Assembly (NCBI GenBank): GCA_035526665.1
Contig: DATLBY010000380.1
Coordinates: 1-20,151 of the forward strand
Length of the DNA stretch: 20,151 nt
Reading direction: 5' to 3'
DNA from: DATLBY01 sp035526665
GTDB taxonomy: Bacteria > Acidobacteriota > Terriglobia > Bryobacterales > Bryobacteraceae
Below are positions 8,152 through 15,351 of this stretch, piece by piece. The notes beneath the pieces are model-generated. The model had not been told where the DNA came from. It ran no database searches and was given only the letters and a program-made list of their open reading frames with translations. The stretch's first letter is position 1; each line of letters opens with the position of its first letter. The translations under genes and the position numbers were made by a program.

Positions 8152-9087
8152 TTACCGGAGTCGCATCGGCTGGCCGCTGGCGGCTTTGCTCCGCTGCGCT
8201 GCGTCCATAAATGCGAAGATCTCCAGCGTCTCTTCATTGGAAACCGGGGGCTTGCCGGTCTGGAAGAACTTCACAATCTGCTCCACCAGAGGAGCGTAGC
8301 CGGCCGCCGCCTTGTCGGGACTCCGTAACACCAGCTTGGGACGAAATACAATCGCGCCGTAATCGGAGTAAGGCCGAACCGCTCGCACAGTGCCGAGCTT
8401 TCCGTTTTTCCACCGGCCGGTGACTTCATCCGCATCCGCCGACGTAATCCTGGTCACCTCTTCAACTCCCGTTCCCAGCAGGGCAAAAAGCAGCTCGATC
8501 GGATGGATCGCATACCACGACAAATCCAGTTGATGATGCGTTCCCAGCGGCCCCGGACCCCAGGTGATGGCGCCATTTGCATCTTCGAACTTCATGGTAG
8601 TCGCAATCTGCCCATACCGCAGTGACGACGAGCTGAACCACGGCACACCTGCGGCCTTGGCGAGCTTGGCGATCTCGCGCGCATCCTCCAGCGTGGCCGC
8701 CAGCGGCTTGTCCACAAAAAATGGCTTATGAGCGGCAATCACGGGCTTCGCCTGGGCCAAGTGGGTCCGGCCATCCACACTTTCAATCAGCACAGCGTCG
8801 ACTTTCTTGCATAGAGTCTCGATGTCGGGGACGATCTCCACGCCGTACTTGCTCTGAATCTCGGCGGCGAATTTTTCCACCCGATCCCTACTTTCGGGAA
8901 TATCCTGGCTGCCCCCCTTGTAAGCGGCGACCACGCGCACGCCGGAGATATGATCTTTCGCCGTAGCGTCATTGAGCATTTTGGTGAATGCCGGTACGTG
9001 CGATGTGTCGGTGCCGATGATGCCGATTTTTAAATCAGCACTGTAAATGCTGGTGCACATGAGAAGAAACACGGAAAGCCTGGACAT
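8152..9087 (-). CDS. Exported Gfo/Idh/MocA-family oxidoreductase
   Basis: 311 residues from the ATG at 9087-9085; an alternative ATG at 9096 adds MPI. The N-terminus (MSRLSVFLLMCTSIYS) is a Sec-type signal peptide or anchor, cleavable near YSA before DLK. A Rossmann fold with a glycine-rich start (KIGIIGTDTSH) follows, then KPFFVDKPLAATLEDA, the family motif that carries the catalytic-site Lys-Pro. The C-terminal half has WYAIHPIELLFALLG, the usual His-containing helix of the family. Such enzymes bind NAD(P) and act on sugars or related polyols. Export of a dinucleotide-dependent enzyme by Sec is unusual, since the known periplasmic glucose-fructose oxidoreductases use Tat. The substrate is unknown. 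The gene is divergent from recG with a gap of only 26 bp. Confidence 0.87.
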   Translation of the reverse strand: MSRLSVFLLMCTSIYSADLKIGIIGTDTSHVPAFTKMLNDATAKDHISGVRVVAAYKGGSQDIPESRDRVEKFAAEIQSKYGVEIVPDIETLCKKVDAVLIESVDGRTHLAQAKPVIAAHKPFFVDKPLAATLEDAREIAKLAKAAGVPWFSSSSLRYGQIATTMKFEDANGAITWGPGPLGTHHQLDLSWYAIHPIELLFALLGTGVEEVTRITSADADEVTGRWKNGKLGTVRAVRPYSDYGAIVFRPKLVLRSPDKAAAGYAPLVEQIVKFFQTGKPPVSNEETLEIFAFMDAAQRSKAASGQPMRLR

Positions 9088-9126
9088 GATCGGCATTGTA
9101 CACTAAGTTTTCCGTGGACCTGTCAA
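9087..9126 (-). promoter_or_regulatory. Candidate promoter for the Gfo/Idh gene, possibly leaderless
   Basis: On the minus strand, TTGACA (9126-9121, inside the start of recG) precedes TACAAT (9100-9095, 5 of 6 to consensus). The spacer is 20 bp, longer than normal. The ATG at 9087 lies 7 nt after the -10, so transcription could start on the A of the start codon. No ribosome binding site precedes either ATG. Confidence 0.28.
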
Positions 9127-11210
9127 CGCCACTCACCTACGTTAAAGGAGTTGGTCCGGGCCGCGCGGCCATGTTCGAGGCCAAAGGCCTCACCACGGTC
9201 GAGGATCTGCTCGCTTATGCGCCCTTGCGCTATGAGGACCGGAGCAACCTCAAGCGCATTTCCGGGCTCGCTCCCGGCGAAATGGCAACCATCATCGCGG
9301 ATGTGAAAAGCGCGAATCTTGCCGGGTTCAAGCGCCGTAACCTGGGCCTGTTCGAAGCTGTATTTACCGACGGCTCGGGCGCAACCCTCCTCGGCAAGTG
9401 GTTTCATGGCGCCTATCTGGCTTCCGTGTTGGTGCCGGGTCTGCACGTCGCTCTTTACGGCAAAGTCGAGCTCGATAGCTACACCGGCAGCCTGCTGATC
9501 ATGCATCCTGAGTTTGAAGTGATCGCGGAAGATGACGACGGCGAAGCTGCATTGCATACCGGGCGCGTGGTTCCCATTTATGAGGCCGCGGGCAAGATTA
9601 CCACTCGCCTATTGCGCGTTCTCCTGAAACGCATTCTCGACACACTGAAGCCGCTGGAAGATCCTATCCCGGCGCCGGTACGTGACCGGCTAAAGCTTGT
9701 GGACGGTTGGGCGGCTCTGCGCACCATTCATTTCCCGCCCCAGGATGCGGATCTTCGATTGCTGAACTCGTTTCGGTCTCCGGCGCATTTCCGCATGATT
9801 TTTGAAGAGTTTTTCTGGCTCGAATGCGGTCTGGCCTTGAAACGGCTGAACGCACGGCTCCAACAGGGCATCGCATTCCAATTGACGGACCGTGTGCGCG
9901 ATCGCATTAAGACGATGCTGCCGTTCAAGCCAACGGGCGCACAGATTCGAGTACTCGGAGAGATCGCCGCCGATATGAAAGAGCCGCACCCGATGAATCG
10001 CCTCCTACAGGGCGATGTCGGCAGCGGCAAAACTCTGGTGGCCGCGGAAGCTGCCATCATCGCAATCGAAAATGGCTACCAGGTTGCTGTCCTGGCCCCC
10101 ACTGAGATTCTGGCCGCCCAGCATTTCTTCTACTTCAAAAACCTTTTTACAAAACTCAATTACGTCGTCGTGCTGCTCACCGGGTCCAGTTCGGCCCGCG
10201 AGAAGCTGCAGTTAAAGCGAATGATCGCCGGCGGTATGGTTCATATCACCATCGGTACGCACGCGATCCTCGAAGCCGACGTCGAGTTCCAGAAACTAGG
10301 CCTCGCCATCGTCGATGAACAGCATCGCTTCGGCGTCTTGCAGCGTCTCAAGCTATTTGAGAAGGGCACACATCCCGACATTCTCGTAATGACCGCGACC
10401 CCTATTCCCCGCACATTGGCGCTAACCGCATACGGCGATCTCGATACCTCGGTGATTGACGAGATGCCTCCCGGCAGGAAGCCGGTCACCACGAAACACG
10501 TGATGGAGGATCGGGTAGAGCAGGTTTATAGCTTCCTCAAAAGACAGGTGAATGCAGGCCATCAGGCCTACGTCGTATATCCGGTCATCGAAGAGTCGGA
10601 AACCCAGGCAATCAAAGCTGCCCAGCAGATGCACAAACATCTTTCCGAGATCGTGTTTCCCGAATTTAAAGTCGCATTGCTGCATGGCAAGCTCCCGCCG
10701 GACGCGAAAGAGGCGACGATGTCCGCCTTTAAGCGCGGAGAGATTCAAATCCTGGTAGCCACCACGGTGATTGAAGTCGGTGTGGACGTTCCAAATGCCA
10801 CCGTCATGGTTATCGAGCAGGCGGAACGCTTCGGTCTGGCGCAGTTGCACCAGCTTCGTGGGCGCGTCGGACGCGGCGCCGGGCAAAGCCACTGCATTCT
10901 GGTTACAGGGAAACTAGGCGATGCCGGACGCGAGCGCATCCGGACGCTGGTGGAATCCAACGATGGCTTTTACATTGCCGACATGGATATGAAACTTCGC
11001 GGTCCGGGCGAGTTTTTTGGCACCAGGCAGTCAGGACTTCCCGGGCTGAGAATTGCAAACATCCTCCGGGATCAGGAGATCCTGGAGATAGCGCGCAACG
11101 AAGCAATGGCGTTTGTCCAGAATCCGCCTTCCCGTGACACGCTACGAGCCGTTGTCAGCTATATACAGAATCACTGGCAGAGGCGGTATGGCTTGGTAAA
11201 AGTTGGTTAA
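9114..11210 (+). CDS. recG: ATP-dependent DNA helicase RecG
   Basis: 698 residues from the GTG at 9114, close to the roughly 690 of E. coli RecG. A TTG at 9096 would add MYTKFS and overlap the divergent gene, so GTG is preferred. The N-terminal region carries PLTYVKGVGPGRAAMFEAKG, the helix-hairpin-like start typical of RecG, followed by the OB-fold wedge domain that splits fork junctions (about residues 50-150). The superfamily 2 helicase motifs are complete: LLQGDVGSGKT (Walker A, about 297-307), DEQH at 401-404, MTATPIPRTLA, IVLATTVIEVGVDVPNA-like motif V and LRGRVGRGAGQSHC. It drives regression and rescue of stalled replication forks and processes recombination intermediates. rsmD begins 3 bp after its stop, so the two are co-transcribed. 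Confidence 0.97.
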   Translation: MDLSTPLTYVKGVGPGRAAMFEAKGLTTVEDLLAYAPLRYEDRSNLKRISGLAPGEMATIIADVKSANLAGFKRRNLGLFEAVFTDGSGATLLGKWFHGAYLASVLVPGLHVALYGKVELDSYTGSLLIMHPEFEVIAEDDDGEAALHTGRVVPIYEAAGKITTRLLRVLLKRILDTLKPLEDPIPAPVRDRLKLVDGWAALRTIHFPPQDADLRLLNSFRSPAHFRMIFEEFFWLECGLALKRLNARLQQGIAFQLTDRVRDRIKTMLPFKPTGAQIRVLGEIAADMKEPHPMNRLLQGDVGSGKTLVAAEAAIIAIENGYQVAVLAPTEILAAQHFFYFKNLFTKLNYVVVLLTGSSSAREKLQLKRMIAGGMVHITIGTHAILEADVEFQKLGLAIVDEQHRFGVLQRLKLFEKGTHPDILVMTATPIPRTLALTAYGDLDTSVIDEMPPGRKPVTTKHVMEDRVEQVYSFLKRQVNAGHQAYVVYPVIEESETQAIKAAQQMHKHLSEIVFPEFKVALLHGKLPPDAKEATMSAFKRGEIQILVATTVIEVGVDVPNATVMVIEQAERFGLAQLHQLRGRVGRGAGQSHCILVTGKLGDAGRERIRTLVESNDGFYIADMDMKLRGPGEFFGTRQSGLPGLRIANILRDQEILEIARNEAMAFVQNPPSRDTLRAVVSYIQNHWQRRYGLVKVG

Positions 11211-11213
11211 ACT

Positions 11214-11756
11214 ATGCGCGTGATCGGTGGAGAGTTTCGCAGCCGTGTCCTGAAAACCGTACCGGGTCTGGATGTGCGGCCCACGCCGGACCGGCTGCGT
11301 GAGACGCTCTTCAATATCCTCACTCCGCGCCTCCGCGGGAAAGTGTTTTTGGATGCGTACGCGGGCACTGGATCTGTGGGCATTGAGGCGCTCAGCCGGG
11401 GAGCCCCGCGCGCAATCTTCATTGAGAAGAATCGCAAAGCCGTCGACATACTGCGCGAAAACCTGGCTGCGCTCGGATTACAAGACCGGTCGAAGGTGAT
11501 CTTCGGCAAAGTATCGCAAAATCTTACGTCATTGAATGCGGACGTGTGCTTTATCGACCCGCCGTATCCGCTGGCTCTGGAATATGAAATGGCGATGACG
11601 GCGCTGGCGCAGACCGCTGCACAGCTGGTCATCGCACAGCACTCCACGCGGGCTCCACTGTCCGCGAGCTATGGCGGTCTGTTGCAGTTCCGCACGCTTC
11701 GGCAGGGAGAAAATACCTTGAGTTTCTACCAGCCTGCTCTTTCGGATAACGATTAA
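11214..11756 (+). CDS. rsmD: 16S rRNA (guanine-N2)-methyltransferase RsmD
   Basis: 180 residues, matching the usual length. It starts MRVIGGEFRSRVLKTVPG and has VRPTPDRLRETLFNIL, the characteristic RsmD N-terminus. The SAM-binding motif is LDAYAGTGSVGIEALSRGA at about residues 46-64. The catalytic DPPY lies at 115-118, as in N2/N6 amino-methyltransferases. The known family member methylates G966 (E. coli numbering) of 16S rRNA during assembly of the small ribosomal subunit. It begins 3 bp after recG and ends 11 bp from the convergent ribA gene. There is no clear hairpin terminator in that short gap. Confidence 0.95.
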   Translation: MRVIGGEFRSRVLKTVPGLDVRPTPDRLRETLFNILTPRLRGKVFLDAYAGTGSVGIEALSRGAPRAIFIEKNRKAVDILRENLAALGLQDRSKVIFGKVSQNLTSLNADVCFIDPPYPLALEYEMAMTALAQTAAQLVIAQHSTRAPLSASYGGLLQFRTLRQGENTLSFYQPALSDND

Positions 11757-11767
11757 AACTTAAAGTG

Positions 11768-12376
11768 CTACTCGAACAGGTGGCCCAGCTTCTCTCTTTT
11801 GGTACGCAGATACTGTTCGGTAGTGGCTACTGCCTCAATCTCACACGGAACGCGCTCCACCACGTCGATGCCGGCACGCACCAGAGCCTCGATCTTCCGC
11901 GGATTATTCGACAGCAACCGCACTTTGCCGACCCCTAGGTGTTGTAGGATCATGCCTGGCATTTCATACTGGCGGAGATCGGCCTCAAATCCGAGTTGCT
12001 CGTTGGCCTCCACCGTATCGGCGCCCCGGTCCTGCAGTTCGTAGGCTCGCAGCTTGTTCATCAGGCCGATGCCCCTTCCCTCCTGATGCTCGTAGATGAG
12101 AATGCCGCGGCCCTCCTCGCCGATCATTGCGAGAGCCATCTCCAATTGGGCGCGGCAGTCGCAACGCAGGCTGTGAAAGACGTCGCCCGTCAGGCATTGC
12201 GAATGAATCCGGACCAGCGGCGGCGTCGAGTGCGGTTCGCCCATCAGCAGCACGACGGACTCCTCCACGCCGGAGCCATAGTGTCCTTCGAAGCCAAAGA
12301 TGCGGAAATAACCGAATCTGCTGGGAAAATCAGCTTCAGCGATCTTCAAAAGTTTCAAACCAGGGCTGGACGCCAT
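11768..12376 (-). CDS. ribA: GTP cyclohydrolase II
   Basis: 202 residues from the ATG at 12376-12374. Upstream in-frame ATGs at 12391 and 12463 lie inside or beyond the candidate promoter, and the extra residues do not look like the family. The protein is the stand-alone RibA type (about 196 residues in E. coli), not fused to RibB. The zinc ligands are C61, C72 and C74 in RIHSQCLTGD and LRCDCRAQL, and the active-site segment is LIYEHQEGRGIGLMNKLRAY. LLSNNPRKIEAL near the C-terminus is also typical. It converts GTP to 2,5-diamino-6-ribosylamino-4(3H)-pyrimidinone 5'-phosphate, formate and pyrophosphate, the first committed step of riboflavin synthesis. No FMN riboswitch fits in the 35 bp between it and the divergent kinase gene. 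No other rib gene is adjacent. Confidence 0.96.
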   Translation of the reverse strand: MASSPGLKLLKIAEADFPSRFGYFRIFGFEGHYGSGVEESVVLLMGEPHSTPPLVRIHSQCLTGDVFHSLRCDCRAQLEMALAMIGEEGRGILIYEHQEGRGIGLMNKLRAYELQDRGADTVEANEQLGFEADLRQYEMPGMILQHLGVGKVRLLSNNPRKIEALVRAGIDVVERVPCEIEAVATTEQYLRTKREKLGHLFE

Positions 12377-12380
12377 TGAG

Positions 12381-12403
12381 GGACACTTCATTATAATGTG
12401 TCC
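12381..12403. promoter_or_regulatory. Divergent promoter/operator between ribA and the histidine kinase
   Basis: GGACAC (12381-12386) and GTGTCC (12398-12403) form a perfect 6-bp inverted repeat around 11 bp. Inside it is ATTATAAT (12390-12397), an 8-bp palindrome that gives a consensus TATAAT on both strands: 12392-12397 forward and 12395-12390 reverse. The forward -10 ends 14 nt before the kinase ATG at 12412. The reverse -10 ends 13 nt before the ribA ATG at 12376. Neither side has a convincing -35 or ribosome binding site, so both leaders would be only about 6-8 nt. The flanking dyad may be an operator covering both promoters. Confidence 0.5.
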
Positions 12404-12411
12404 AGACCTGC

Positions 12412-13695
12412 ATGCTGGAACAAAACGTCGTCGTCCTGTTCGTGAAGCTTGCGGTAGCGGCATCCCTGGCCAGTATCCTGGTGCGTTTCACTGCTTTCAA
12501 GCGAATGCTTTTGCGGGAGGAACGAACGTTATCGCAAAGGGTGCAGCTGGCACTGGGTTTTGCCAGCATCTTCGGCGCCGGAACAGCCGTACGGCTGATT
12601 ACCGCTACCTACAAGGCAGTGGATCTTGGACTGGAAGGCAGTTTTCTGTCCGGGATCCTGGGCGGTTATGTAACCGGACTGGTCTCCGGCATTTTGATAT
12701 CGATACCTGCGATGATCGCCGGAGAGTATATGTCGATGCCCATGCTCGCGGGGGTCGGCGTCCTGGGCGGCCTGCTCCGCGATCTCGCACCCGAGCCGGA
12801 GGACATCTGGCGCTTCTCACCGTTCCTGGAGTTTCGCGCGCCTAAGCGCGTCGCCTTCCATCTGATCTTCCTGGCCGCTATCCTTTTCTCGGAACTCCTG
12901 CGTTGGGCCTCCTTGCAACTCTTCGGCGGGGGTGTGCTCTTCGCTCTGTATTCGCCCAGGGAGGTCCACTCCTGGACTGCCGCCGCCGTATTCATCAGCA
13001 CAGTTTTCGCGGTGACATTGCCCCTGAAAATTTGGAATAACACCAGAAATGAGGACAAGCTCGAGACGCAGCAGCGTCTACTGAATGAGGCTCGTCTGGC
13101 CGCTCTCACACGGCAGATAAACCCGCATTTTCTGTTCAATACTTTGAACTCCGTGACGTCGCTGATTCGCTTGGATCCGGAGAAGGCGCGGAGCATGATC
13201 TACAAGCTGTCGAATATTCTCCGGCGCGTGATGAAAGCGCAGGAAAATCTCAATCCCCTACGGGAGGAGCTGCAATTTATCGACGACTACATGGCCATCG
13301 AAATGGTACGCTTTGGCGAGAAGCTCCGGTTTGTGAAGGAAGTGGAGTTGAACACTCTCGACATTCCGGTTCCCAGCATGCTTCTGCAGCCCTTGGTAGA
13401 GAACAGTATTAAGCATGGTTTGAGCGCCAAGGTGGATGGCGGTATGATTCGATTACGGAGCCGGCTCCAGGAAGGGCGGCTCCATTTGCTTGTTCAGGAT
13501 GATGGCGTTGGCATTCCGGAAGAGAAACTGGCCACGCTATTCGAGCAGGGAATTGGCATCAGTAACGTCAATGAGCGGCTAAAGGTGTTGTTCGGAAACG
13601 ACTATCGGATGTGGATTGACAGCAAGCCCGGGCAGGGAACACACACGGAAATCGAGATACCGTGCGCGCAACCGGTCCTCGCGGCGGTTTCCTGA
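12412..13695 (+). CDS. LytS/YehU-type sensor histidine kinase
   Basis: 427 residues. The first ~210 are a membrane domain with five or six hydrophobic helices (about 5-25, 45-62, 78-103, 108-124, 147-168, 189-206), resembling the five-transmembrane LytS receptor region. The cytoplasmic part starts with RQINPHFLFNTLNSVTSLIR, the His_kinase (PF06580) phosphoacceptor motif, with His239 as the predicted phosphorylation site. The ATPase N box is LLQPLVENSIKHGL, and the glycine boxes are VQDDGVGIPEEKL and GIGISNVNERLK. Kinases of this type normally signal to LytTR-domain response regulators in control of cell-wall or metabolite functions. No response regulator is next to it; the following gene is a methyltransferase 15 bp away. 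It is therefore an orphan within this window. Confidence 0.92.
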   Translation: MLEQNVVVLFVKLAVAASLASILVRFTAFKRMLLREERTLSQRVQLALGFASIFGAGTAVRLITATYKAVDLGLEGSFLSGILGGYVTGLVSGILISIPAMIAGEYMSMPMLAGVGVLGGLLRDLAPEPEDIWRFSPFLEFRAPKRVAFHLIFLAAILFSELLRWASLQLFGGGVLFALYSPREVHSWTAAAVFISTVFAVTLPLKIWNNTRNEDKLETQQRLLNEARLAALTRQINPHFLFNTLNSVTSLIRLDPEKARSMIYKLSNILRRVMKAQENLNPLREELQFIDDYMAIEMVRFGEKLRFVKEVELNTLDIPVPSMLLQPLVENSIKHGLSAKVDGGMIRLRSRLQEGRLHLLVQDDGVGIPEEKLATLFEQGIGISNVNERLKVLFGNDYRMWIDSKPGQGTHTEIEIPCAQPVLAAVS

Positions 13696-13710
13696 AATTC
13701 GAAACTCATA

Positions 13711-14409
13711 ATGGAGCTTCAATTGAACAAGTTGACTTTATCGTTATCGACGGCGGGCGTCGACAGCATGCCCGCGACCATATCGGACAGAACGCGCCGC
13801 ATTTATGACCGTCTGGCGATGGTATACCCGGTGTCTACATTTTTTTTCCACTCGAAAGCGCATCGCCGGGCGCTGGAAGTGGCCGGGATTCATGACGGTA
13901 TGAAGGTGTTGGAGGTTGCCACCGGCTCGGGGGAGATGTTTCGCCGGCTGGTGAAGGTGAATCCGAACGGAGCCACCGTGGGACTCGACCTGTCGCCGAA
14001 CATGGCTGCGCGCACCCAGCGTCGCGTAAGAGATGAGTTTCCCGAGGCTCGCACCCAATGTAAAGCCGTGGACGCGCGCCATATGCCGTTTCGCGACGAG
14101 TCTTTCGACGCCCTGGTGTGCTGCTACCTGCTGGAACTGCTCTCGGCCGACGACATCGTTCTCACGTTAATGGAGTTCCGCCGCATTCTGAGGAAACGCG
14201 GGCTGTTGACCCTGGTGCTCATCGGGCAGAACACTGAGATATTCAACCAGCTGTACAAGGTTTGCGGCAAGATCGCACCCGCTTTCTGGGGACGCCAAGT
14301 CGAAGAGCGGGTTCCAGAGTTGATCGAATCCATGGATTTTCGGATCGTCACGGATCGCATGGTGCGCCAAACCTTTTATCCCTCGCGCGTCCTCACCGCC
14401 CGCAAGTAG
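13711..14409 (+). CDS. Class I SAM-dependent methyltransferase, UbiE-like
   Basis: 232 residues from the ATG at 13711; the ATG at 13768, which gives MPATISDRTR, is equally possible because neither has a clear ribosome binding site. Motif I is VLEVATGSGEMFRRLVKVNP at about residues 66-85, followed by the acidic loop GLDLSPNMA. A later AVDARHMPFRDESFDALVC is the motif pair seen in Methyltransf_11 and UbiE-like enzymes. The C-terminal part (FRRILRKRGLLTLVLIGQNT) fits the same fold. The substrate cannot be assigned; quinone or lipid methylation are possibilities for the wider family but nothing nearby supports either. It starts 15 bp after the kinase gene and is probably in the same transcript. 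Confidence 0.85.
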   Translation: MELQLNKLTLSLSTAGVDSMPATISDRTRRIYDRLAMVYPVSTFFFHSKAHRRALEVAGIHDGMKVLEVATGSGEMFRRLVKVNPNGATVGLDLSPNMAARTQRRVRDEFPEARTQCKAVDARHMPFRDESFDALVCCYLLELLSADDIVLTLMEFRRILRKRGLLTLVLIGQNTEIFNQLYKVCGKIAPAFWGRQVEERVPELIESMDFRIVTDRMVRQTFYPSRVLTARK

Positions 14410-14496
14410 CCGCCGCGGCATGGCAAGCGGTTTAGCGTAGCCGTACCAGTACGATAGAGTACCGGCAGGGGATAGGTTTTCCTAGGGTTTTACGGG

Positions 14497-14502
14497 TATA
14501 TT
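14497..14502 (+). promoter_or_regulatory. Possible -10 element for the Sel1-repeat gene
   Basis: TATATT (5 of 6 to consensus) lies 54 nt before the GTG start at 14557, with no good -35 at standard spacing. The transcript would carry the hairpin CAGGCG-ATC-CGCCTG (14513-14527) near its 5' end. Confidence 0.25.
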
Positions 14503-14546
14503 CGATCAGTGGCAGGCGATCCGCCTGACCTGTACGAAGAACTTTT

Positions 14547-14550
14547 GGAG
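14547..14550 (+). promoter_or_regulatory. Ribosome binding site deciding the GTG start of the Sel1 gene
   Basis: GGAG is 6 nt before the GTG at 14557. That start places a signal peptide directly at the N-terminus. The upstream in-frame GTG at 14509 would put 16 charged residues before it and overlaps a hairpin. Confidence 0.6.
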
Positions 14551-14556
14551 AACAAA

Positions 14557-15129
14557 GTGCTAAAGCCGCTCGTTGCAGCTGCCTTGTTTTGTTTGCCCGC
14601 TCTTGCCCAATCCGTCCAGGACGGCCGCTATATCAACAACTCCTACGCACGGGTGGCGAAGCATCTGCTCGCAGCCGAGCAGGGTGATCCCAAAGCGCGT
14701 TTCGACGTCGCCTTGATGTACGAAAAGGGCGAGGTCGTTTCTCAAAATCACAAAGAAGCGCTGAAGTGGTTGAAGCTCGCCGCCGGGGACGGATTCGCGC
14801 CCGCGCAGTTGTTTCTCGGCCTGATGTATGCCGCCGGTTCCGGCGTGATGCAAAACTACCCCGAGGCGCTGAAGTGGGTCCATCTGGCGGCTGATCAGGG
14901 AGACGCGGACGCGCAGTTCTACCTCGGCGGAGTCTACTTCGTCGACCACATTGTTCCCCACAACTATGTGGAATCCTACAAATGGTTCGTTCTCGCGGCA
15001 TCAAAAGATACTCCGGAAAGCGCCAAGGCGCGGGAAGGTGTGCGCGCCCTGCTCTCCCGGCAGGAACTTGCCGAAGCCCGGAGCCTGATTGAAGAGTGGC
15101 GGAACCGCACCGAAAAAGCTTCCAAATAG
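14557..15129 (+). CDS. Exported Sel1-like repeat protein
   Basis: 190 residues from a GTG start. The signal peptide is MLKPLVAAALFCLPALA, followed by QSVQDG. Three Sel1-type repeats occupy about residues 40-150: GDPKARFDVALMYEKGEVVS with HKEALKWLKLAA; FAPAQLFLGLMYAAGSGVMQ with YPEALKWVHLAA; and DADAQFYLGGVYFVDHIVPH with YVESYKWFVLAA. The C-terminus is a charged helix (RQELAEARSLIEEWRNR). Sel1 repeats are alpha-solenoid protein-binding modules related to TPRs. The protein probably works in the periplasm as an adaptor or scaffold, but no partner can be named. It appears to be its own transcription unit: 147 bp separate it from the methyltransferase and 222 bp from glnA. Confidence 0.88.
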   Translation: MLKPLVAAALFCLPALAQSVQDGRYINNSYARVAKHLLAAEQGDPKARFDVALMYEKGEVVSQNHKEALKWLKLAAGDGFAPAQLFLGLMYAAGSGVMQNYPEALKWVHLAADQGDADAQFYLGGVYFVDHIVPHNYVESYKWFVLAASKDTPESAKAREGVRALLSRQELAEARSLIEEWRNRTEKASK

Positions 15130-15351
15130 CAGGTACGGCTGCGCTTTGGCAGTCTATAAAAATTATCGATAGGAAAAAGTAGCTCCCACACTTCCGGAGC
15201 GATTGTCTTTCGTTGATAATTGAATATTAGTCACGAGCTACGTAGGGAGTGTTTGGGGTGGCAAGGTACGCAGCTTTCGCGTAACGCCCATTTCCAACTG
15301 CCGCTGCTTCCGCTTGTGGCAATCTTGGCGACGCCCAGCTCAAGGAGATGA
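15130..15351 (+). promoter_or_regulatory. glnA upstream region with possible promoter and inverted repeats
   Basis: This 222-bp gap should hold the glnA control region. Visible elements are GATAAT at 15215-15220 (5 of 6 to a -10) without a clear -35, TATAAA at 15155-15160, and a hairpin GCTCC-N9-GGAGC at 15182-15200. A 7-bp inverted repeat, GTAGCTC (15179-15185) and GAGCTAC (15235-15241), encloses that hairpin. The ribosome binding site AAGGAG (15342-15347) is 4 nt before the ATG. I could not fit a sigma-54 site or a known riboswitch. Confidence 0.3.

Noticed and set aside
8032..8328. Small frames encoding peptides such as EIRTHGTREGSTVFE
   Set aside because: They are translations of the antisense strand of tRNA-Ser, a known source of spurious proteins.
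15256..15275. TGGCA-containing sequence upstream of glnA as a sigma-54 promoter
   Set aside because: The GG and GC dinucleotides are not at the required 10-bp spacing and the TTGC half is missing.
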